DNA from: Diabrotica undecimpunctata
Lineage: Eukaryota; Arthropoda; Insecta; Coleoptera; Chrysomelidae
Direction: 5' to 3'
DNA: 64,000 nt
NCBI RefSeq assembly: GCF_040954645.1
Contig: NC_092806.1
Location: forward strand, 160,886,328 to 160,950,327
Shown: piece by piece, positions 21,131-30,844 of the stretch
Layout: the number at the start of each line of letters is the position of its first letter
How positions within the stretch are numbered: the stretch's first letter is position 1
Notes under the pieces: generated by a model
Databases searched by the model: none
What the model was told of the DNA's origin: nothing
The model's input: only the letters and a program-made list of their open reading frames with translations
Made by a program: the position numbers and the translations under genes

Positions 21131-23105
21131 CATCATCATCATCACTGGCTCGACAACCCTTTTTGGGTCTTGGCCTGTTCTAGGATTCTTCTCCATTCCG
21201 ATCTGTTTCGTGCTTTTTTTCTCCAGTTTTTTATTTTTAAGGTTGTTATATCATTTTCTATTTGTTCTAAGTATCTCAGTTTCGGTCTTCCTCTTGTTCT
21301 TTTTCCTACTGGCATCTGTTTGAATATTTTGTTTGGTATTTCGCCTTCTTCCATTCTTTCTACATGTTCTATCCAACGCAGCCGTCCTATTTTGATGAAT
21401 GTTATAATATCCGGATCCTGGTATATTTTGTATAGTTCAGAGTTGTATCGTCTTCGCCATATTCCGTTTTCTTTTGTGCCCTTATATATGTGTCGCAAGA
21501 TTTTTCTTTCGAAGGTGGCTAATAACGTTTCCTCTCTTTTAGTAAGTGTCCAGGTTTCTGAGCCATATGTGAGTACCGGTCTTATTAGGGTTTTATATAT
21601 TTGGCATTTTGTCTTTCTTGCGACGTTATCTGATCTTAGGTGTCTAATTAAGCCATGGTAACATTTATTTGCAATAAATATTCGCCTCTTCACTTCCTCC
21701 GTAACGTTATTATCAGACGTGACTAGGGATCCCAAGTATAGAAAGTTTTTTACCTCCTCTATGTTGTATTCTCCTATTGTTATATTTTGTGGCTGCCTTA
21801 TTTCTGCGTTTTTTCTTACCTGCATATATTTTGTTTTGGTCTGATTGATTTTAAGACCACTATTTTGTGCAGCTAGTTCTATTTGGTTGTATGCCTCTAT
21901 CATTTCTCTTCTTGATCTTGCGATTATGTCAACATCATCTGCAAATGCTAGTATTTGCACGCTTTTATTAATGATTGTTCCTCGTGTATTGACTGTTGTG
22001 TCCCTCAGTATTTTCTCGAGCACGATGTTGAACAAGATGCATGATAGAGCGTCTCCCTGGCGTAGTCCCTTTTTCACATCTATTGTTTCCGTTAATTCAT
22101 TTTGTATCCGGATTCTACTTTCTACTTTTAGAGATTCTTTTATCAGTTCTATTAGTTGTGTTGGTATATTAAATTCTTTCATTGCTTTTATTAAGAATTC
22201 TCGGTTTATATTGTCATATGCGCTTTCAAAGTCTATGAAGAGATGATGGGTGTCGATGTTATATTCACTTGTTTTTTCGAGGATCTGTCGCAGACCAAAT
22301 ATCTGGTCTATTGTTGACTTCTGTCTACAGAAGCCACTTTGGTATTTGCCAACTATTTTTTCAGCGTGTGGTCTAAGTCTTTCATAAATGACATTGGACA
22401 TTATTTTGTATGCTGCATTCAGCAGCGTGATTCCACGGTAGTTTTCACATTCTAACTGATTTCCTTTTTTATGTAGTGGTACAATAATACCGTTATTCCA
22501 CTCCGTTGGTAGCTGTTTATTCGACCATATCTTTGTTATCAATTCATGTATTGTTTTTTGTAGTGCATCTCCTCCTTCCTTTAGTAACTCCGATGCTATT
22601 TGATCCGATCCCGGTGCTTTATTGTTCTTTAATTTTTCTACTGCTGCTCTAATCTCGGCTATTGTTGGTGGAGTCTTTTCTCTGTTGTCTGCTTGGTCTA
22701 ATGGTATGTCAGTGTTGTCGTCTCTCTCCGATCTCCTTCAAACTTTTCCGTAAAATGTTCTGTCCATCTACTTAGTATCTCTTGCTGTTCTGTCAATATA
22801 TTACCTTCCTTATCTCTACACATCGTTGTTCTCGGTTTGAAGTCTTTTCTGCTTTTGTTTAGTCTCTGATAAAATTTTCTTGTCTCTGTTGATTTACTTA
22901 GTTCTTGTAGTTCTTGAAGTTCTTTGTTCATGTATTCTCTCTTTTTTCTTCGGTGAGTTTTCTTTTCTTCTTTGCGTAGTCGTTTATATTCTTCCTCTGC
23001 TTGTCGGGTTCTGTGCCCCTGTTGCATCAGTAAATATGCTCTGTTTTTTTTGTCTGTGATGATCTGACATTCTTCGTCAAACCAGTCATTCGTTCTTGTA
23101 GAGAC
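21131..23105 (-). mobile_element. Well-preserved LINE, 15-bp target duplication
   Basis: GTAAATAACTGAGAT is present at 21116-21130 and 23106-23120. Between them the minus strand reads from the end of the endonuclease region (NDWFDEEC) through a basic linker into a complete RT, and ends in a (GAT)n tail at the low-coordinate side. A frameshift near 22735 joins the 22698-23192 frame to the 21142-22542 frame. This is among the youngest-looking insertions in the window. The length of about 2 kb shows 5' truncation. Confidence 0.9.
21142..22542 (-). CDS. LINE reverse transcriptase, 466 codons, intact motifs
   Basis: An uninterrupted RT carries LPTEWNNGIIVPLHKKG and NYRGITLLNAAYKI, then motif A LFIDFESAYD at about residues 101-110, KGLRQGDALS at about 158, motif C LAFADDVDII at about 201, GLKINQTKTKYMQV and NFLYLGSLVT, and the C-terminal domain with IGRLRWIEHVERM and RTRGRPKLRYLEQ. 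The catalytic Asp pair FADD is intact. The chosen ATG is only the first Met in this frame. Homologous sequence (NNKAPGSDQIASELL) continues upstream to the frameshift near 22735. It could yield an RT protein if transcribed, but the endonuclease is absent. Confidence 0.9.
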   Translation of the reverse strand: MITKIWSNKQLPTEWNNGIIVPLHKKGNQLECENYRGITLLNAAYKIMSNVIYERLRPHAEKIVGKYQSGFCRQKSTIDQIFGLRQILEKTSEYNIDTHHLFIDFESAYDNINREFLIKAMKEFNIPTQLIELIKESLKVESRIRIQNELTETIDVKKGLRQGDALSCILFNIVLEKILRDTTVNTRGTIINKSVQILAFADDVDIIARSRREMIEAYNQIELAAQNSGLKINQTKTKYMQVRKNAEIRQPQNITIGEYNIEEVKNFLYLGSLVTSDNNVTEEVKRRIFIANKCYHGLIRHLRSDNVARKTKCQIYKTLIRPVLTYGSETWTLTKREETLLATFERKILRHIYKGTKENGIWRRRYNSELYKIYQDPDIITFIKIGRLRWIEHVERMEEGEIPNKIFKQMPVGKRTRGRPKLRYLEQIENDITTLKIKNWRKKARNRSEWRRILEQAKTQKGLSSQ

Positions 23106-23192
23106 TGTAAATAACTGAGATACTACATAAAAAACAATACAATATTTTCCCGGAGCTGAATCAATCAAGATGAGAATGCCCCAGGGAAGCAT
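22698..23192 (-). pseudogene. LINE linker between endonuclease and RT
   Basis: The homologous part begins at about TRTNDWFDEECQ (23105) and runs through a highly charged stretch (KRLRKEEKKTHRRKKREYM) to CRDKEGNILTEQQEIL and RWTEHFTEKFEG. It then shifts frame into the RT ORF. The first ~28 codons of the open frame lie outside the element in flanking DNA and are not part of the gene. Confidence 0.75.
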
Positions 23193-23530
23193 ACTACATG
23201 TACAAAACGACTACTAACTTGTGGTTGCTATAATGTATTATCAATAATTATACTACAAAGTAAAATTCAAAAAAACTTTATATCGATATGCATTATATAA
23301 ACATTATACATAACGGATACTTTAAAATATGTTTTCTTTCAAGCTTAAGGGTAAAATGCTCCCGAAAATAAACATCTTAAAGAGTTTTCTTCGCAAAATA
23401 TGTACCGCTACTCAACCGAAAACTTTAACAATAAAAATATGTGAGATACAATAGGAAGCAGTGGCGTTACGCATTATATTTATACTGATTTCTCAGACTA
23501 CACATACTGTGTAGTCTGTTATGTACTGCA
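23121..23530. other. Non-coding stretch with a perfect short hairpin
   Basis: CAGACTACACA-TAC-TGTGTAGTCTG at 23494-23518 is a perfect 11-bp inverted repeat with a 3-nt centre. The rest shows nothing recognisable. Confidence 0.45.
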
Positions 23531-24741
23531 AAAGAGTACAACAGCTGGTTTCATCGACAAGCAATACATAGGAAAGGCCTTCCTGGATGAAGGCAAAGAC
23601 TTCGATAGAGTATGGCATAAAGAACTGACATATAAAATGAGGGCCTAAGGATACAGTGGAGCCATGACGAGACTGATCTCTTCGTACTTAGGCAACCGAA
23701 GTTTCAGAGTTCGAATAGGACAGGTTCGCTTTCCGAACTCGAAACTCCAGAAGCTGAACTGTGACAGGGAGCGGTCCTGTCATCGCTACGGTATACAATA
23801 CACACCGCCGATGTTCTAAGAACACCTGAAAGACTACTCGGCCTTTATGTAGACGACACAGCGATTGCGGCCAAACATAGAAATATGGGCAAAGCGGTCA
23901 ACAACTTGCAAATAGCATTCGGTATTGAAGAATGAAGTATCCAGTGGAAAATTGCCGTCAACTCCGACAAAAAGCAAGCGGTGCTCTTCAAAAAGAGAAG
24001 GGAAAAACCAGAGCAACAGTTGACGGTACAAAACAATACCAATGAAAAAGAGATGCTAAATACCTGGGAGTCACAATGAACTAGGGATTTAGGTTCAAAA
24101 AGCACGTAGATATAACGTTAAAAAAGCAACAATAGCTAAAGCAGCAATAAGGGGACTTACAGGTAGAAAAAGCATACTACGTACTAAAACAAATATAAGC
24201 CCATTTACGGCCAAAGGTGCGTAAACGCAACCTTTATTGTTAATTTTTTTTTGGCCCGAAAATAATTTTTTTAATGGTTTCTTTTTATTGAAGTAACATC
24301 TCAATAGATTGGGGTATATAGTATCATTTTTCTTTTGACAAAAATATTACTTTTTAAATATTTTAAGATTATTATAATTTTGCATAATTTAATGATTTAT
24401 GCACATCTTCATACAAAAAATTTTTCCGATACTAATTATAAACTTAATTCATATTTTGTATTCTATAATTATAAAAATATGTTGAAATTTTTATTATTCT
24501 AAAAACTTATTCATTCATACTTTAAAAATAAGGTCTATAATTGCATGTTTATACGATGGATTCGTATACGCACCTTTGGCCGAAACCATATTATATTTTT
24601 TTCGTAGACTAAACAATCTGAAATTACGATCTCTTCAATAGTCAATACACTTAAATCAGTTTGAAAGTTTCCTTGTGTTTATTTGTTTTATATTCCATAT
24701 AAGTTGAAATGAGGTAAGCTAAATTATTATTATATGAATGC

Positions 24742-25131
24742 GTGTATATAGTAGTAGTAGTGCATTTTTTTGTTTATTTTAGTAAATTCTCGAAATATGA
24801 AATGAAGAGGGCACTAACTACTAAAGAGTTAATGGCTTTGTTAGAAGAAGACTCAGACTGTGAAAATGCTGACTCACTTGATGTGGTTTATGTGCCGCCG
24901 GAAACAGATGAAATTTCCAATGTAGAAGACATTGATGATAATATTATTGGTGAAGAAGGAATAAAAACAGATATTGCAGGTACATATGAAATACAAGTGA
25001 ATGGGAATTCTGAGGATTCTGATGATGATATTCCTCTGAACCACAGATCAAAACGTCCAAAGAAAGAACCAGGCAAAAATAATAAATCCAAATTTGTCCC
25101 AAGTTGGGTAAAAACAGATACTCCTTCGTAG
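24742..25131 (+). pseudogene. PGBD-type transposase N-terminal part
   Basis: The likely start is MKRALTTKELMALLEEDSD, about 20 codons into this open frame. An acidic region then leads to DSDDDIPLNHRSKRPKKEPG, a typical arrangement ahead of the DDE domain. A TAG at 25129-25131 interrupts the frame. The same frame continues with HQSDRYLENIKAN and MSPIEVFSLFFD (to 25410), the standard entry to the domain, up to GYHTLPQVDMYWS, where the deletion occurs. Confidence 0.8.
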
Positions 25132-25545
25132 TCGGCAGTAATTCAACATCAGTCTGATCGATATTTAGAAAATATAAAAGCCAACCATGGAGACATGTCA
25201 CCTATTGAAGTTTTTTCACTCTTTTTTGATAAAGAAGTAAGTGGGAGCATTCGATATTTTACAAATATTTATGCATCGCAGAATAACCGTCACGATTTTG
25301 AAATGAATGATACAGATTTAAAAAAATTTATTGGCATATGTATATTATCTGGTTATCACACTCTGCCTCAAGTTGATATGTATTGGTCGAAGCTCTTTTT
25401 GGACTATTGAAAGAAAAAGAATTCTTTGCAACAGGAACAGTAAGGGAAAATCGCACTGCTAAGTGTCCTCTAGAAGAAAACAAAATTATGAAAAAAAAAG
25501 GAAAGAGGTTCATATACATGTGCATTCGATTCCAATTTAGAAGTT

Positions 25546-26271
25546 TTGGTGACAAGATGGAACGATAATTCAGTAGTGACTGTAATGACAAATACATGTG
25601 ACATTTTACCCCTTATGCAAACTAAACGTTATAACCGTAAAGAACACAAAGAAATTCTTATCCCTCAGCCTAATATAATTCACCAATATAACCAATACAT
25701 GGGTGGAGTGGATCTGCATGATAATGGCATTGCGAATTACCGTATTAAAATAAGAGGAAAAAAGTGGTGGTGGCCGTTGATTACTAACATGATTGACAGT
25801 ATGGTGGTCAATAGTTGGAAAATTTTTAAAATTGCGAATGATTCTAAAATTTCCCAACTGGAGTTTCGTTCGAGATTGGTTCTTAACTTATTAAAATATA
25901 TTGGACATGCAGAGAATAGTGAAGAAACCGCTACATCATTGTCAAACTCAGTATATGGACGTCCATCTAAATTTGCTTTACCAGATGAAACTAGATTCGA
26001 CAATATTGGCCACATTATAAAAAGAGACGATAATAGTGCAAGAAGAAAATGTCGGATGTGCAAAAGTAATACTATTTATTTATGTAAAAAGTGTACAGTG
26101 CAGCTACACCCCGAATGTTTCGAAAATTTTCATCTTAAAATTTACTTTACAGTTAAGATACAATATGTTCCTTTTTTAAAAATTGTATGCGTATTCGGCC
26201 AAAGGTGCTTATACGCACCCACCTGTTTTTCTTTTCATGAGAAAAAAAAATTCTTTTTGGTTGTAAATTAG
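25546..26271 (+). pseudogene. PGBD-type transposase C-terminal part
   Basis: This 241-codon frame has TRWNDNSVVTVMTN, QYNQYMGGVDLHDN (residues about 46-59, with the third catalytic Asp of the piggyBac DDD triad in GVD) and KKWWWPLITNMID, and ends with a cysteine-rich zinc-binding segment (CRMCKSNTIYLCKKC, residues about 167-181) followed by LHPECFENFH, where the protein probably ends in the AT-rich tail. Codons upstream of TRWN lie in another frame (25383-25568) after a shift in the A-run near 25498. Residues past about 200 run into the terminal region of the transposon. Confidence 0.85.
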
Positions 26272-26799
26272 TCTTAATTTATGTGTTTTTAATCCAATCT
26301 AATAAATCAATTGTCAAATTTCTCTTTGTTTATTGTCTCGGCCCTTAATGGGATAAGATTGATAAATAGCATCATATTGCCTATACTCTACTATAGGATA
26401 CAATGATACTAGATACGTCGCTGAACGTTTCTTGTTAAGAGAACTTCAACAAGGGTGATTGACATGATGGTCGAAAAAGCTAGAGTTGAATTCGTTGAGC
26501 TTGAAAACCACGCAACCCCGATATTTTGAGAGATAATTAGGTACGATGCGATCCATTGATGGAAGCACAAACCTCCAAAGTAACAAATCCTGCTAAATAT
26601 ATAAATACCAGATAAGTTCGTAGCTCTATCAATGAAGATACTCATGGTACTGTGTAATGACCACTAATCAGATTTTATTTTTCAGGCAGATTTAAAAAAA
26701 AATTATAAGAAACTTAAAAAACAACTTCGGCCACCAAAAAAACTGTAAGACACTAACAAAGGGCGAAAGCTAACCAAAAAAATTAACAAAACCCCAACA

Positions 26800-27055
26800 C
26801 CCAAGCACGAAGGGCTCACATCCTCGAGCACCGAGTCGCCGAACTGGGCGTAGTCCGAAGCGGAATCTCAAGGGCTGAGCAACAGTTTCACGCTAGCCTA
26901 CACTGATCGGGTTAGAATATCGTGTTGGAGTTACTGTACCCAGGACTCACACACGACAAGCACTTGGCTGATAAGAGAGCCTCTATCGCGCATCAGATTG
27001 CCATAGGGGGAAAAGGGACGGTTTCGAGCATTAGAGCGCGGTGGAGTGGATCCTG
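26800..27055. other. GC-rich unidentified segment
   Basis: About 250 bp is clearly GC-richer than its flanks, directly after the 3' untranslated region of the jockey-type LINE. One plus-strand frame is open for long runs with only two stops. I recognise no protein or RNA family (not 5S rRNA, U2 or a tRNA by inspection). It may be the remaining 3' part of the LINE, or a separate insertion. Confidence 0.3.
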
Positions 27056-27242
27056 GTTTAAAAATTAATACATATCTCTCCAATGAATTGTAACATCCGA
27101 ATGTCATTCAAAGGGGTAGTCTGAAACTCTCTTAGGCTGGATTTTATAAAATTGCTGCTGCTACTACCGATTTCTCTGTTATTAAATCGTCCAAAATGTC
27201 CCATAACTTTGACCTTATTTCACGCTTCACATAAACTAACAC

Positions 27243-27660
27243 AGCTTCTTCTTCTGTCTTATATATAGGATCCTAAGGCCTGTTTCTTCTTCGATGTTAG
27301 CCTCCTGCATTGTTTAAATTTATCACACCATCTTTTTCTTTCTTGCTTTTTCTTTGTCTCATGCTATTCGTACTATTGGTTTTTTCCTTTGTATCTTCTG
27401 CCATTCTGGTAATGTGATCGTTCCATTTCTGTTTTCGTTTTGTTACCCATATATTTTTATGTCTTCTACATTAAGTGCCCTTCATATTGTTGTCACTTCT
27501 CTCTCTCTTTAATTATTTAGTAGGCATTTCCGGATATTCTTCGGAGTATTTTATTCTCTGTCATTTCTTTGGATGTGTTGCAACTCATCTCCGTTTTTAC
27601 GTCATTATCGGTCTAATTGCTGTTTTCTAGATTCTTATTTTTATGTATTATCTTAGGCGA
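27243..27660 (-). mobile_element. LINE 3' end fragment
   Basis: Minus-strand reading gives NKILRRISG, VEDIKIYG, KRKQKWNDHITRMAED and NNAGG, the C-terminal pattern of an insect LINE (KWxxHITRM). It ends in an AGAAGAAGAAG tail at 27256-27246. Frameshifts are frequent. The family is related to but not the same as the 9113-9700 fragment. Confidence 0.65.
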
Positions 27661-30600
27661 TTGTCCTGAAATTAGCCACTCCCAATGATTTAGAGATTAT
27701 TTTGGTTGTTTCTTGTGACTGTTGTGATTGGTTCACTAACACTGATATTTTGGCTCCGACACTGCTTACTTAAGTAAGTACTCCTCCAATGCCTGAAATT
27801 CTGCAAGTTGTGACCGTTTTGAATTTTTTTTCATGACGTCTAATTCATTTTTTATTATTACTTACAAAGTACTCATTGGTAGGTCAAATAGTTTAGCAAC
27901 ATCTTGCTTCGTTTGACAGCTCTTCACAGTTTCGAGCACTTCTAACTGTTAAGCGAGCCCAAAGTTTATGTTTCACAGCACTAATGTTTTAACAATTTTA
28001 TTTGTAAACTGTTATACAAATTGATGTGTGTTGCGATAGAATCAAACTGCTTCTGGCAATTTTTCAATCAGCAAAAAAATGACTTGCTTCGGTAAAGTTG
28101 AAATGAAATCAACAATAAACACCGGACACCAAGCAAGCAAGTGTTAACGTAAGTCATAAATTCCTTAAGTGGTAATCCTATTTACAGTATGCTCCTAACT
28201 TGTTTTCTAAGGAACAATGAAGCACTCACTATGTAGAAAAAATCTTACAAGTCGGTAACTTATTTTTCTTTGAACTATAGAGGTAATAACTTTCAAATAA
28301 TAGAGTTGTAAAGGTTGTAAAATAGAATATGTTCGAGATACACAGATCCAATTTAATTTTTCAAATTTGGATGGAAAATATGCCCCAAAATGGTTTGCAA
28401 GAACTCGATCATTTCGACTAATAGACAGTTTTGGAGGTTTTCGACTTAAAATAGATTTACTGTATCGTGTAATATTAATACGGTGCAATATAATTATAAT
28501 AATCGTTTGATAACCTTCTAATAAATCCCCACCACTGTCATGTCTGCTGCATACGCATCCACCCGAATTCCTCATCGTTTTTCCCTTGTAATTCTAGATT
28601 TTATAGCTTTGGCTCCGATATGAATTTTACATTTTTATGGCCTTTATGGCATATATGATCCTACGCTGATGTTTCCGAATGCAAAGAAAATATATGAAAA
28701 CTGGGGGAATTCCGTGGAGACTTCGAAGAATGTTCCAGGTGTTGACTGCAGTAGTAAATTTTGGATGATCTTTTATGGGTTTGAAGTTAATACGTTGCGT
28801 CTTTTGTTCTTACGATATTGAGGTTTGCATACGTTGGTGGTAACATTCAAAGGTGTTTTATTTTATTATTTAATTTGAATTCTACGAGAATATTATCTAT
28901 ACATAATTATTTTTCAAATGTTTTTAAATATGACTTGGGATTAAAGACAAAAATAAAATTAGACTGTCAAATTATTTTGTTTTTTGTCCTTAAGATATTG
29001 GGTTTCTGTCACTTGATTCACATCCCTTGTTAAGAAAATTATTCACCTAATATCGAAAAAAAAAAACAGACATAAATTGAGATTTTAATTCAAGTACAAT
29101 GAAACAACAGGTTATTGTTTTTTCTCATATATAATTGAATTGCAAAAATGCAAATATTTAGAACGATTTGGTGTTGAATACTCACTTATTATTAAACATT
29201 TTTTGTAATGCAAATCGTCCTACCCTATATTACAAGCTGGAAACAAATCTTTTCTGATATTTTAATATTGCATGACAAATAAAGAAATGTTATATACATT
29301 TTAAAATAACTCTTCAAGGGGATGATTTCCTGTACATACAGCTGTATTGTATACACAGTGAGTTTTAAGTATGGAACGTCTCAACTATCTCTGAAACGGC
29401 TTGCATTTACATAAATTTTGGTTTGTTAGTATTTTTTAATACTGCTGATTTTACGTTCTTTTGAGTAAGTTGATAAAAAAGTTTAATGAACTGCTGTAAT
29501 ACAAAATTTATCCAAGTCAGGACGTAGAAAACTGAATTAACTGGAAATCTACTCTTAGATATTTCTGTCATGCTGCAAAGCTTTAAAATCCTTTATTTTT
29601 TAGATTGATTGATTCACAAAGCAGTAACTTTTATTCGACCCTGTATAAAGTTTAAATTTGCTTGTTGCAATTATATATTCGAAGGAATGTTTTTTATAAA
29701 CTCTCAAAATATACTAATAGGAGCACTTTAGTTATCTTGGTATAGATTACGCATTCGATTGTTTGTTTGCCTAAACTAATATCAGAATTTTCTATAAGAT
29801 TGGCGTGAGAATCGAATCATTTGTTTGCATTGAAAATTTTCGCTAAGCAGATTAAAAATGATTATAACCATTTGGCACATGCCTCTGCCAGATTCCCCTA
29901 AATTAGACTGATGGCTTGCTAAATCGAATTCGTGACGATAACTGGGAAATTTGTTTTACTGGCAAACATATGAAAAATTGAGATGATTCTTGAAAGAGCT
30001 TTTGAAGAATCAGGTCAAATTCAATGGTGTACCGCCACCATTACCGGCTTTTGAGCCACTAAAAAAAATTTTGTTTATTGTTTGAGCATTTATTAGAGAT
30101 CAAAAAGTATCTTCGGACAGTAGTGTTGGTGACAGTATGTATATGGTTGTAGTCAATGAAATTGTATGTGGTAAATTACAAGTAAAGATTATTTTGGTGC
30201 AGAATGGGCCATCTTTAAATGCAGTGGGTATAGCTTAACGAGTCCACAAGTCGCAATAAGTGCAATAGCAGATAATTATTAAGCTAAATATTTTCGTTTG
30301 GTGGTCAATACGAAAAAGGAAACATATCTTTTTGTTTTTCTAATAAATGTACTCAGTGTAATGCAGTGTAGTGATTTTTGAACGGGTACATTCCGTAAAT
30401 TTTTTTATGTTTCGATCATTAATTTTTTTTGTATATAACAATAAATTTTGTAAGTAGATTCTAAGAACCTAAAAACTACAAATCATGAGAGGTAAATATT
30501 GGCCCAGGTCAATTTACAAATTTCATTTTTTTAAATAACATTCAATAATAAGATCATTTTTAAATATGTTTACCAGGTCATCGAAAGAAATTTATATTAA

Positions 30601-30840
30601 ACTTTCTATAGTAAGTAAGAAGGTATTCATTTGTAATGGACATTTCTGTTCTGTAAAATCTAACTTAATATGTCCAATTAAATCTATACTTTGAATAATA
30701 ATAAATATGGTTTATACATAACAGTTTTGTATTGTTTAATTACTCTAACAATCTTCTTTTCTCTTGAACCACAAATAAATGATTACTAACAGGTTTGCTG
30801 AATGAGCACACTAGGTAGGTGTGATACTGTTTATGTATGT
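27661..30840. other. Long AT-rich stretch, no gene recognised
   Basis: A 122-codon minus-strand frame (28575-28207) has no domain and contains a simple Ile run, so I do not call it. A possible miniature element at about 29350-29647 has TATACA(C/G)(A/G)G-type ends (TATACACAGTGAGTTTTAAG and CGACCCTGTATA). It is too diverged for confidence. Otherwise nothing is seen. Confidence 0.4.
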
Positions 30841-30844
30841 ATAC

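Larger units (their letters stand above)
24200..26352 (+). mobile_element. piggyBac-family element with CCCATT termini and ATAAG duplication
   Basis: The element begins CCCATTTACGGCC and ends GGCCCTTAATGGG, a 13-bp terminal inverted repeat with two mismatches. ATAAG flanks it at 24195-24199 and 26353-26357, and the interrupted LINE reads through when one copy is removed. The transposase is of the PGBD2/PGBD3 type. A motif CGGCCAAAGGTGCGTATACGCA occurs near the left end (24208), inverted at about 24566-24588 and again at about 26197, and is a candidate transposase-binding site. An internal deletion near 25395 removed the first two catalytic Asp blocks, so the element is non-autonomous. Confidence 0.8.
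23530..26790 (+). mobile_element. Jockey-type LINE copy b, split by piggyBac
   Basis: The left half (23530-24199) reads KAFLDEGKDFDRVWHKEL, GYSGAMTRLISSYLGNRSFRV, QGAVLSS, LYVDDTAIAAKHRNMGKAV, SIQWKIAVNSDKKQAVLFKKR and EQLTVQNN. The right half (26353-26790) picks up exactly where it stops (RLINSII) and runs to the 3' untranslated region shared with copy a. Comparison with copy a (20340-21115) shows that the host sequence is continuous apart from the 24200-26352 insert and its ATAAG duplication. Stops and frameshifts make it non-functional. The YADD box is YVDD here. Confidence 0.8.

Noticed and set aside
23494..23518. Perfect 11-bp hairpin as a transcription terminator
   Set aside because: Intrinsic terminators do not apply in a eukaryotic genome, and no T-run follows. 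Kept only as a hairpin.
26800..27055. Structured RNA gene (5S, U2 or tRNA)
   Set aside because: GC content suggested an RNA gene, but none of the familiar internal signatures could be matched by eye.
28207..28575. 122-codon minus-strand ORF
   Set aside because: Contains a simple Ile run from a TAATTATAATAAT stretch and no recognisable domain.
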